The notes: generated by a model from the sequence alone, not told the origin. A stretch of DNA of 38,252 nt from Ignavibacteriae bacterium HGW-Ignavibacteriae-1 (GCA_002839825.1 PGYU01000024.1:1-38252); one strand, 5' to 3'; positions 8,656-15,170 are shown, counted from the stretch's first letter. Made by a program: numbers and translations.

Positions 8656-8990
8656 TTATATCCCGAAGGGATATAATATGAATAACCCCGTATGAAATGC
8701 GGGGAACGAAGCAGATGCACCTTCGAAACCACGAAGTGGTTAAATATGAATAACCCCGTATGAAATGCGGGGAACGAAGCATACGCACCTTTTTCAAACC
8801 ACGAAGTGGTTAAATATGAATAACCCCGTATGAAATGCGGGGAACGAAGCATACGCACCCCAAAACAATAGATTTCGGTCTTAGGTTATTACCACGAAGT
8901 GGTTAAATATGAATAACCCCGTATGAAATGCGGGGAAAAGAAGCATACGCACCCACTTAAACCACGAAGTGGTTGAATATCTATAAAACA
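8656..8990 (+). repeat. Array of hairpin modules (four full units and one partial), element 1
   Basis: Units start near 8656, 8728, 8798 and 8890, with a partial one at 8960. Each has a short head hairpin with a GAA loop: TATCCC-GAA-GGGATA in the first unit and ACCAC-GAA-GTGGT in the others. Then come AATATGAATAA, a second hairpin CCCCGTATGAAATGCGGGG (stem CCCCGTAT/ATGCGGGG with one T-G pair, loop GAA), and the tail AACGAAGCATACGCACC. The unit at 8890 has AAAAGAAGC in place of AACGAAGC. The partial copy at 8960 pairs the same head with a different body, GAATATCTATAAAACAT, also found at 11708. Unit spacing is 62-92 bases. No protein-coding signal is credible here. Confidence 0.9.
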
Positions 8991-8993
8991 TCC

Positions 8994-9030
8994 AACCTTC
9001 CGAAGGTTTGAAACCTTCGGAAGGTTTTTT
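8994..9030 (+). terminator. Perfect 15-bp inverted repeat with T tract (copy 1 of AACCTTCCGAAGGTT hairpin)
   Basis: AACCTTCCGAAGGTT (8994-9008) pairs with AACCTTCGGAAGGTT (9012-9026) across TGA and is followed by TTTT. It has the form of an intrinsic terminator but belongs to the dispersed repeat family, with an identical copy at 13714 and a covarying copy at 11727. No plus-strand gene ends just upstream, so termination may not be its main role. Confidence 0.7.
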
Positions 9031-9036
9031 ATTTGC

Positions 9037-9114
9037 ACCCTTTGTGTCCTTTGCGTCCTTTGCGTCCTTTGTGTCTTCTATGTGTCCTTTGTGTCTTCTT
9101 TGCGACCTTTGCGG
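9037..9114 (+). repeat. Degenerate tandem TCCTTTGYG tract, element 1
   Basis: Roughly eight loosely repeated 9-mers of the form TCCTTTGTG/TCCTTTGCG/TCTTCTTTGCG run into GCGGTTAGATTG. On the minus strand they read as AACCGCAAAGG followed by CGCAAAGGA repeats. I recall similar AACCGCAAAG-NN-CGCAAAG tracts in intergenic DNA of unrelated bacteria; their function is unknown. The same tract recurs at 11765-11849. Confidence 0.75.
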
Positions 9115-9159
9115 TTAGATTGTATTTAATGTCCGGTGAGTTGTTTGTGTCCGGTCTTT
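9106..9159 (+). repeat. 54-bp perfect direct repeat, copy 1
   Basis: From CCTTTGCGG through GTCCGGTCTTT the 54 bases are identical to 11841-11894 in the same orientation. They include two copies of GTCCGGT separated by GAGTTGTTTGT. The two copies bracket the three surface-protein genes. Confidence 0.9.
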
Positions 9160-9403
9160 GTTACAAAAACCCTAAAACATGCACTTTAATTTCAGGCTGT
9201 CTTTGTAACAACTGACAGAACAAGATAATATTCGGTGCAATTTGTACAACTAAAATCATATTCGGCAAACCTAATTTATAAAATTAACAATGCGAATAAT
9301 ACATTGCTGGTAGGCTGTATAAAATATTTGTTATATATAAAATTAATCGTATATTTAACATATTCGCTTTTGTAATTTTATTATAACTATATGGAGTTTT
9401 GGT

Positions 9404-10105
9404 ATGAAGAAATCATTTTTACTAATTTTTTGCTTTTTAATGCACTCAAGTGTAATGCTCTTTTCCCAGAATGTCGGTATCAACAATGACGCAAGTCAAC
9501 CGCACAGTTCTGCTATGTTGGATGTCATGTCCACGGACAAAGGCTTATTAATTCCGCGTATGACAATGGCAGAAAGAGATTTGATAGCTTCGCCTGCTAC
9601 CGGCTTAATGATTTATCAAACTACTAATACTGCGGGTTTCTACTATTATAATGGTTCAGCGTGGACATCGGTTAGTGGTTCATCATCGCAAGGTTTAGCT
9701 GAATATGCTTATATCTATAATTTAGTTTCAGAAGCAACTGTTGCCGTAGAAGCAGACGTTCCATTCAGCAATAATGGAACAATTGTTGGTACAATTACTC
9801 ACACTCCCGGCACAAGTACGATAACTTTAGGCACTGCGGGAGATTATTCCATATTTTTTAACGTCTCCGCTGTTGAGCCATGTCAATTCGCATTAATTCA
9901 AAACGGTGTAGCTGTGGCGGGTTCAATTTATGGTTCAGGTGCAGGTACACAGATAAATTCGGGCATGGTTATTATTACAGCAGCAGCCGGCGATGTTTTG
10001 ACTTTGAGAAATCATACTTCAGCAGCTGCGGTAACTTTACAAACATTAGCCGGTGGAACAAATATTAATGCAAATGCTTCAATCATGATTCAAAAATTAA
10101 ACTAA
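9404..10105 (+). CDS. Secreted protein with phage-tail/adhesin-type N-terminus and BclA-C-like C-terminal domain
   Basis: 233 residues with a Sec signal peptide (cleavage likely after LFSQ, about residue 22). The next stretch (VGINNDASQPHSSAMLDV, STDKGLLIPRM, ASPATGLMIYQT, GFYYYNGSAW; residues 23-92) is the widespread Bacteroidota module that usually begins long surface or trimeric tail-like proteins. Residues from about 105 to the end, with VPFSNNGTIVGTITH and the Thr/Ala/Gly-rich strands to NASIMIQKLN, resemble the C1q/TNF-like C-terminal domain of Bacillus exosporium protein BclA. No collagen-like repeat joins the two. TGGAGTT precedes the ATG. It is the first of three same-strand genes for exported proteins. 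Confidence 0.7.
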   Translation: MKKSFLLIFCFLMHSSVMLFSQNVGINNDASQPHSSAMLDVMSTDKGLLIPRMTMAERDLIASPATGLMIYQTTNTAGFYYYNGSAWTSVSGSSSQGLAEYAYIYNLVSEATVAVEADVPFSNNGTIVGTITHTPGTSTITLGTAGDYSIFFNVSAVEPCQFALIQNGVAVAGSIYGSGAGTQINSGMVIITAAAGDVLTLRNHTSAAAVTLQTLAGGTNINANASIMIQKLN

Positions 10106-10175
10106 ATTTTAGTCATTCCATTTTGTATGATTTTTAATCACGCAATAATGGATATAAATTAAAGGAAATTTATTA

Positions 10176-11048
10176 ATGAAAAAATATATAATTTGCATTA
10201 CATTTGTTTACATTCTGATTACTCAATTTACTAATGCACAAGGTTTAAATAACGGTGCCACAATCGTGATTGAGAGCGGTGCAAAATTGCTTATATCCGG
10301 TGGTAATTATACAAATTTTGGCGATGCAAGCAACAATGGTGAAATTGATTTAGATGGTGAAATTTATATTACCGGTGATTTTGTAAATAATGCTCCTTCA
10401 GGTGGAGTATTTGTCAATAGAGATTCTGATGGTAAAGTTATTTTCAATGGTGCCGGAAATTCAATTATTTCAGGTACAAGTCCAGATTCAATTCTTTTTG
10501 AAAATATAACTGTCGAATCTTCCGCCACAATTACTAATAATCATTTATCATCTATCAGAGGTGATTTGACTTTAGTTGGGGCTGATAAAAATATTACAAT
10601 CGGTACCGGAAATTTATTTGTTCAGGGACAAATTATCGGAACAAATCATTCAATTACTGCGGTTTCAGAGGGATATTTATTATTAAACGCACAAGCAAGT
10701 GTCCAACGTGATTTCCCGATGGGCGACGGAACTAATCATTATACTTTAAAAATAATTTCAGGAATTGCACCGACAAAAGCTATTTCTGTCAGAATGGTCG
10801 AGCAATCAGTTCCCGGGGCAATTAATGACCCGATGCTGTTTTGGGACGTCGCAGGCGATAATAATTTAAATGCAACAGTTATTTTACGTATGGATAAATC
10901 GGCAATTGCACCTAAGACATTGAATACTAATAGTATATTGCGATTCTTCGACGGTGATGAATATATCCCAATGACTGAAGAGCAAGTCACGATTAACGAC
11001 ATGGGCACATATTACGAGATTGAAATAATTAATGTTAATCAATTTTAA
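10176..11048 (+). CDS. Secreted beta-solenoid-like protein of unknown function
   Basis: 290 residues with a signal peptide (MKKYIICITFVYILITQFTNA, cleavage near residue 21-22). The mature part has repeated short strands with Gly, Asn and Asp turns (GATIVIESGAKLLISGGNYTN, with a Gly/Asn turn every strand), then GDLTLVGADKNITIGTGNLFVQG. This is what right-handed beta-solenoids and 'autotransporter-like' G8/PbH1 stretches look like in Bacteroidota surface proteins. No T9SS sorting domain, LPxTG or lipobox is visible, and the gene stops at VNQF without a typical anchor. It lies 70 bases after the BclA-C-like gene and 22 bases before the IPTL-CTERM gene; the three may form one secreted assembly. 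Confidence 0.6.
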   Translation: MKKYIICITFVYILITQFTNAQGLNNGATIVIESGAKLLISGGNYTNFGDASNNGEIDLDGEIYITGDFVNNAPSGGVFVNRDSDGKVIFNGAGNSIISGTSPDSILFENITVESSATITNNHLSSIRGDLTLVGADKNITIGTGNLFVQGQIIGTNHSITAVSEGYLLLNAQASVQRDFPMGDGTNHYTLKIISGIAPTKAISVRMVEQSVPGAINDPMLFWDVAGDNNLNATVILRMDKSAIAPKTLNTNSILRFFDGDEYIPMTEEQVTINDMGTYYEIEIINVNQF

Positions 11049-11070
11049 ATAAATATAAAAGAAAAACTAA

Positions 11071-11544
11071 ATGAAAAAATTAATTATTTATATCGCAATA
11101 TTACTATTCGCAAATGTCGCTATGAGAGCAGATTGGGGATTATTCGAAGCAATGATTTCGACCCAACCGGTCTATAATATCACAAATAATTCCGCAATAA
11201 GTGGCGGCTCCATCAATTTAACCGTTGACGACAACGATGTCACCGAAAAAGGCGTCGTTTGGTCAACTTCGACGATGCCAACAACCTTAGTCAACAACGG
11301 AATTACCGAACAAGGTCCCGGACCAACATCGGGCAATTCAACCATATTTGCATCGAATCTTACGGGTATGCAATTAGGCACAAAATATTATGTCCGTGCC
11401 TACATGGTGAACGTTGACGGCACATTCTACGGTCAGCAACGCATATTCACCACCATCCCCACGCTTGGCGAATGGGGCTTAATCGCTCTCGGACTCCTTT
11501 TCGCAAGCTTCGGTGGCTGGTTCGTCATGCGCAAAATGATGTAA
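11071..11544 (+). CDS. IPTL-CTERM sorting-signal protein with Fn3-like domain
   Basis: 157 residues. A signal-like N-terminus (to about residue 18-20) is followed by one extracellular beta-domain with the GVVWSTSTMPT, GNSTIFASNLTGM and LGTKYYVRAYMVN pattern common in Bacteroidota Fn3/Ig-like repeats. The C-terminus is the tripartite sorting signal IPTLGEWG, a hydrophobic helix (LIALGLLFASFGGWFV) and a basic tail (MRKMM). This matches the IPTL-CTERM class, known to be processed by an exosortase-H-type enzyme that is not in this window. The stop codon TAA overlaps the start of the next G-rich repeat tract (AAGTAGGGG). Confidence 0.8.
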   Translation: MKKLIIYIAILLFANVAMRADWGLFEAMISTQPVYNITNNSAISGGSINLTVDDNDVTEKGVVWSTSTMPTTLVNNGITEQGPGPTSGNSTIFASNLTGMQLGTKYYVRAYMVNVDGTFYGQQRIFTTIPTLGEWGLIALGLLFASFGGWFVMRKMM

Positions 11545-11547
11545 GTA

Positions 11548-11610
11548 GGGGTTTGGGTTTAGGGGCTTGGTGTTTGGGTTTTGGGGTTCGGGTTTGGGGT
11601 TCGGGTTTGG
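11548..11610 (+). repeat. G-rich GGGGTTT/GGGTTC tract heading repeat element 2
   Basis: About 60 bases of G runs separated by TTT, TTC or CTT, starting immediately after the IPTL-CTERM stop codon with AAGTAGGGG. It has the same make-up and orientation relative to the hairpin modules as the tract at 8574. Confidence 0.85.
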
Positions 11611-11622
11611 TTATGAGTTTTT

Positions 11623-11721
11623 TACCACGAAGTGGTTAAATATGAATAACCCCGTATGAAATGCGGGGAACGAAGCATACGCAACCCAAAACAAGCCCGA
11701 AGGGCTTGAATATCTATAAAA
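11623..11721 (+). repeat. Hairpin modules of repeat element 2
   Basis: One full unit (11623-11686: ACCAC-GAA-GTGGT head, AATATGAATAA, CCCCGTATGAAATGCGGGG hairpin, AACGAAGCATACGCA tail) is followed by a third head type, CAAGCCC-GAA-GGGCTTG (11692-11708), joined to the second body GAATATCTATAAAACAT. That second body also follows the ACCAC head at 8975, so heads and bodies combine freely. Confidence 0.9.
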
Positions 11722-11726
11722 CATTT

Positions 11727-11763
11727 AACCTTCCGAAGCTTCTAAAGCTTCGGAAGGTTTTTT
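11727..11763 (+). terminator. 15-bp inverted repeat with T tract (covarying copy 2)
   Basis: AACCTTCCGAAGCTT (11727-11741) pairs with AAGCTTCGGAAGGTT (11745-11759) and is followed by TTTTTT-like sequence. Relative to 8994 and 13714 one base of each arm has changed (G to C, C to G), keeping the pair. It sits about 180 bases after the IPTL-CTERM gene and could end that transcript. Confidence 0.7.
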
Positions 11764-11764
11764 C

Positions 11765-11849
11765 TTTGTGCCCTTTGTGTCTTCTTTGTTTCCTTTGCGT
11801 CCTTTGTGTCTTCTTTGTGCCCTTTGTGCCTACTTTGTGTCCTTTGCGG
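11765..11849 (+). repeat. Degenerate tandem TCCTTTGYG tract, element 2
   Basis: A run of TCTTCTTTG, TCCTTTGCG, CCCTTTGTG and similar 9-mers leads into CCTTTGCGGTTAG, in the same position and orientation as at 9037. Open frames here are low-complexity (Leu/Cys/Pro/Val) artefacts. Confidence 0.75.
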
Positions 11850-11894
11850 TTAGATTGTATTTAATGTCCGGTGAGTTGTTTGTGTCCGGTCTTT
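11841..11894 (+). repeat. 54-bp perfect direct repeat, copy 2
   Basis: Identical over 54 bases to 9106-9159, same orientation, and ending in GTCCGGTCTTT. The sequences diverge directly after it (GTTACA at copy 1, ATAACA here). Confidence 0.9.
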
Positions 11895-11926
11895 ATAACA
11901 AAGACAGAACTATATACATAATTTCT

Positions 11927-11934
11927 TATATTTG
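11927..11934 (+). promoter_or_regulatory. Putative -7 box (TATATTTG) for the methyltransferase remnant/HEPN transcript
   Basis: TATATTTG matches TAnnTTTG and lies 31 bases before the ATG at 11966. No TTTG was found at the expected -33 spacing. If real, the promoter drives both the remnant and the overlapping HEPN gene. Confidence 0.4.
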
Positions 11935-11965
11935 TAAAAATGAATATTGAATAAGAGAATTTGAA

Positions 11966-12097
11966 ATGAATCAATTGATATTAGGCGATTGCCTCGAAGT
12001 GATGCAGAAGATGGATTCCGAATCCGTTGATTCCGAAGGCTTAGAAGCTATCGAAGTCATCAAACTAAAAGTCAACGGCGCAGTGGAGAGGGAGTGA
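11966..12097 (+). pseudogene. Remnant of a DNA methyltransferase gene (N-terminus fused to a short tail)
   Basis: A 43-codon frame starts MNQLILGDCLEVMQKMDSES, the usual beginning of site-specific DNA (adenine- or cytosine-N4) methyltransferases, where LGDCLEVM starts the cofactor region. In intact relatives the SVD is soon followed by the catalytic DPPY/DPPF motif. Here SVD runs straight into SEGLEAIEVIKLKVNG and stops, so the catalytic and target-recognition parts are absent. An in-frame internal deletion that joined the two ends of the gene would explain this. The TGA overlaps the next gene's ATG (TGATG), a coupling typical of methyltransferase-partner operons. The short frame may now serve as a leader for the HEPN gene. 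The tail assignment is inference. Confidence 0.55.
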
Positions 12098-13656
12098 TGG
12101 AAGATAATAAAACCATTGAAGCCTTAAATGAAATTAATGACATAGCTGATATATCATTTGACCAGAAAAATAAAGACGGACTGAATGCCGCTTTGAAATT
12201 ATGTAATAAATATGATCAAGAAGCTATAAATGAAGTTGAAGTTGTCTATTTGAATTTTATTATGGCTAATATATATAATTATCTATCTTATGCTGAAAAT
12301 AATTATAAAACAAAAGGGTATGATTTAAATAATAAATATAATGAAAGAGAACTATTCCATTTAAGATATGCAATGAGTTTGAATAGTTTTAATGAATTAT
12401 TAAAAAAACAACCTAAATTATATTTTAGTATATTAACAAATTATGCAAATTTATTAAATTTTCTTGGACGAACTATAGAAGCAATTATCCAATGGAATTA
12501 TTGTTTAGAAATAAATCCAAAATTTTCTATGGCACAATGTAATCTAGCACTTGGTTTAATAACTTATGCTTATTGGCTTTATGATAATGAACATAGAAAT
12601 ATTTTTAGAGCAAAAATCAAATACCTATTTAAGTCTGCATTAAAAGGTGATATTTCAAACGAAGCACGAGAAGATATTCATAGAAATCTAAAATATTTCA
12701 CCAAAATACCATCAAATAAAATATTACTATGGTTAAAAAATGAATCTAAAATTGGTACTTCAAAGCAAGAAATCGCTTATAGAAATTGGGTACTAAAAAA
12801 AGAGTTGTTTCTAAATCCTTTAAATGATTTATGTAAATACAGTATCGCTGCTTCTGATGAATTACATTTACCTAATATGATTGATTCAATAAAAATTGAA
12901 AAAAAATCTTATTTTGGTTTTTTTAATAACCTTAAACAAGAATTTGTTTCAGCACGATTTTTGTTTTATGAATCCACTGATAATTACAAATTTACTCCTC
13001 ATTTTTCAGATAAAGGAGTTTTGCTTTATGATGTATCTATAGATTTTACTTTATTTAATTATGATACTGAAAAATTGAAATATTGTTTTCGCTCATTATA
13101 TTCGATATTTGACAAAATAGCTTATTTTATAAATAAATATTTAAATTTAGAGATAAGTGATAATAAAGTCGATTTTAGTAATGTATGGTATGAAAAAGGA
13201 AATAGAAGAAGTGGAGTATTTCATAATAAAATAATAAATTCACAAAATATATTTTTAAGGGGTTTATTTTGGCTTCATAAAGATATTTATAACAACAATG
13301 ATGTAAGTGGATATTTAACCGATCCCGATGCAGTTAAAATAAAAGAAATAAGGAACCACCTTGAACATAAATATTTAAAAGTGCATAATTCAATTTGGGA
13401 AAAAGACAAACATATATTAGATGATTTTCGTGATAAATTGAGTTACGATTTTCGTGATAAATTGAGTTATGATATATCTATAATTGAGTTTGAAAGAATT
13501 TGCTTAAAATTAATAAAATTAGTGAGAGCATCAATAATATCATTATCATTAATGGTTAAAATAGAAGAAGATAAATTTAAAGAAGGTTTAGATGAAAAGG
13601 AGATTGCCGAGATTCCAATTGATATTATAAATGATAAATATAAAATTAAATTTTAG
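12097..13656 (+). CDS. TPR-containing protein with C-terminal HEPN domain (LA2681-like), probable RNase toxin/defence protein
   Basis: 519 residues from the ATG at 12097, which overlaps the TGA of the methyltransferase remnant. A GTG three bases upstream is also in frame. Residues about 30-210 are alpha-helical with a recognisable TPR unit (YANLLNFLGRTIEAIIQWNYCLEINP). The C-terminal third is all-helical and contains IRNHLEHKYL, in which Arg419, Asn420 and His424 form the RNxxxH motif of HEPN ribonucleases. The size and TPR-plus-HEPN layout recall the LA2681-like HEPN family. HEPN proteins of toxins and phage-defence systems cut RNA. An 8-residue duplication (DFRDKLSY repeated, residues 443-458) lies just after the motif. 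Base composition is clearly more A/T-rich than the flanking genes, consistent with horizontal acquisition. Confidence 0.7.
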   Translation: MEDNKTIEALNEINDIADISFDQKNKDGLNAALKLCNKYDQEAINEVEVVYLNFIMANIYNYLSYAENNYKTKGYDLNNKYNERELFHLRYAMSLNSFNELLKKQPKLYFSILTNYANLLNFLGRTIEAIIQWNYCLEINPKFSMAQCNLALGLITYAYWLYDNEHRNIFRAKIKYLFKSALKGDISNEAREDIHRNLKYFTKIPSNKILLWLKNESKIGTSKQEIAYRNWVLKKELFLNPLNDLCKYSIAASDELHLPNMIDSIKIEKKSYFGFFNNLKQEFVSARFLFYESTDNYKFTPHFSDKGVLLYDVSIDFTLFNYDTEKLKYCFRSLYSIFDKIAYFINKYLNLEISDNKVDFSNVWYEKGNRRSGVFHNKIINSQNIFLRGLFWLHKDIYNNNDVSGYLTDPDAVKIKEIRNHLEHKYLKVHNSIWEKDKHILDDFRDKLSYDFRDKLSYDISIIEFERICLKLIKLVRASIISLSLMVKIEEDKFKEGLDEKEIAEIPIDIINDKYKIKF

Positions 13657-13713
13657 CTTTTAGGATAGAACGTTGTTGCGGTTACTACAAAAACATTTCT
13701 CCATTAAACATTT

Positions 13714-13749
13714 AACCTTCCGAAGGTTTGAAACCTTCGGAAGGTTTAT
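13714..13749 (+). terminator. 15-bp inverted repeat (copy 3), between convergent genes
   Basis: AACCTTCCGAAGGTT (13714-13728) and AACCTTCGGAAGGTT (13732-13746) are identical to the copy at 8994. It lies between the stops of the HEPN gene (13656) and the octaheme cytochrome gene (13764, minus) and could terminate either one. The T tract on the plus strand is short (TTTATTTATT). Confidence 0.65.
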
Positions 13750-13763
13750 TTATTAAAAGCTTT

Positions 13764-15170
13764 TTAATCTTTAATTAGCTTATTTTTTACTCTACCGCCC
13801 TTTTTCATCGGGTCATCGCTGTATCCTAACTCATTCCAATCTATCAATCCACTCTTGCTATGGCAACTGGTGCATTTAATTGCCTGGTCTTTTGGGGCTA
13901 CCATATGATGTAATGGTTGGAGCATTACTGTTTCCACAAAATCAAATTTCCCCGAATAGGCAAGATTGACGCTTTTCATACCATTTTCAGCAGCTTTGTT
14001 CCAATCGTAGCCTTTTTCAAAACCACCTTCGCCAAATAGTTTTGGTACAATCAAATAATTATTCACGACATCATAAATCTGTTTGCCGCGTATAATTTTA
14101 AAGGGATAAATCTTTGCTTTTGAATCACTTATTGAGCCATTTAGCACATTTAAATGAATTGGTTGCGATTCAAATTTATCTCCAATCTCATAATAATCGG
14201 CTTTACCATTAAACCACCTGTAAACCGGCTTCACGTTCTTTTCCCAATTTAAATCGCCTCGCATCTTTGAATATGACAAATGTGTGTCATCTAAATTTGT
14301 ATCTTCTTTCAAGCCGGCGGTTTGCCAATTCCAACCCGTCAAAGTAAAGTTTTCCTTTGCAATGCTTGGAATATGACAACTTTCACAAGCTATGGCATCT
14401 AAATGTCTTCCGAGGAGCTTATTTTTGTGAATTTCTTTCTTATTATTGTCGTGACAATCTGTGCAAGATATATGGTTTGTTCCCGAAGCAATCGAACTGT
14501 GTCCTGCGCCCTTGATTTTATGGTTTTCGGATTTATGACAACTTACGCAATCAAATCCTTGCCCGCCCATATGAACGTCTTGTTTCTTCTTGTCATCGAG
14601 CAGCGCAATGTCTAAGCCACCATGATTCAAATCTTTACCACCGCCACGTTCGAAATGGCAAGTCCCACAATTGCTAATTTTAGATTTGCCGACTGATTGG
14701 GCTGCTTTCACCAAATCTTCGCCTGAAAAGGGGGCGCTCGCATTTCGATTCTTGCTGTAAATACCTGAATTATCATGGCAAACAAGACAATCAATGTTTT
14801 CGGGATTTGTGAAATCGAAGGTTGAATCTTTCCATCCGAAGCTTGGATGGCAACTTGTACACGCCTCTTCGTTGGAATTGATGTTTATGAATGTATTATT
14901 GAAACCGTTTCTCTTACCGGTTCTAACCATGCCCTTGCCTTCTACTTGATGCTCCTCGCCCAACCATAACCAATGACGGGATTGAAGCACATCGTCAGCT
15001 TCGTCAGCATGGCATCCTATGCATGCTTTTGTAATCTCCTGTGGCGTTGTAAATGGACCCGAAATCATCGCAGAATGGTCCACACTTTCAGTCTCTGTTC
15101 TGAGACCCAAATATGAAATGAAAATCATAATAATTATAATCGCAAAAACCGAAGAATTGAACTTTGTCAT
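13764..15170 (-). CDS. Octaheme c-type cytochrome, tetrathionate reductase (OTR) family
   Basis: 468 residues from ATG 15170, chosen because AGGAGAGAG precedes it; a frame-extending start at 15224 lacks this. A signal anchor (SSVFAIIIIMIFISYLG) leads into a periplasmic protein with exactly eight CxxCH haem sites: CIGCH, CTSCH, CLVCH, CGTCH, CVSCH, CTDCH, CESCH and CTSCH. Their spacing and the conserved SRHWLWLG and WNWQTAGL segments fit the tetrathionate reductase family octaheme cytochromes (Shewanella OTR type). These reduce tetrathionate, nitrite or hydroxylamine in vitro; the physiological substrate is uncertain. No quinol dehydrogenase or maturation gene is adjacent. The next minus-strand gene upstream encodes a small secreted protein. 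Confidence 0.85.
   Translation of the reverse strand: MTKFNSSVFAIIIIMIFISYLGLRTETESVDHSAMISGPFTTPQEITKACIGCHADEADDVLQSRHWLWLGEEHQVEGKGMVRTGKRNGFNNTFININSNEEACTSCHPSFGWKDSTFDFTNPENIDCLVCHDNSGIYSKNRNASAPFSGEDLVKAAQSVGKSKISNCGTCHFERGGGKDLNHGGLDIALLDDKKKQDVHMGGQGFDCVSCHKSENHKIKGAGHSSIASGTNHISCTDCHDNNKKEIHKNKLLGRHLDAIACESCHIPSIAKENFTLTGWNWQTAGLKEDTNLDDTHLSYSKMRGDLNWEKNVKPVYRWFNGKADYYEIGDKFESQPIHLNVLNGSISDSKAKIYPFKIIRGKQIYDVVNNYLIVPKLFGEGGFEKGYDWNKAAENGMKSVNLAYSGKFDFVETVMLQPLHHMVAPKDQAIKCTSCHSKSGLIDWNELGYSDDPMKKGGRVKNKLIKD

Noticed and set aside
8656-8990. CRISPR array
   Set aside because: The conserved part is about 60 bases with internal hairpins, the intervals are short and uneven, and there are no unique spacers of constant length or cas genes.
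8517-9215. Protein-coding frames on both strands of the repeat region
   Set aside because: They are translations of the hairpin units (repeated HFIRGYSY) and of the TCCTTTGYG tract (Leu/Cys/Pro/Val runs); no start signals or family resemblance.
11661-11950. Short plus-strand frames after the IPTL-CTERM gene
   Set aside because: Low-complexity translation of the TCCTTTGYG tract, repeated at 9033-9215.
12094-12096. GTG at 12094 as the HEPN gene start
   Set aside because: The ATG at 12097 forms the standard TGATG coupling with the upstream stop, so it was preferred; the GTG cannot be excluded.
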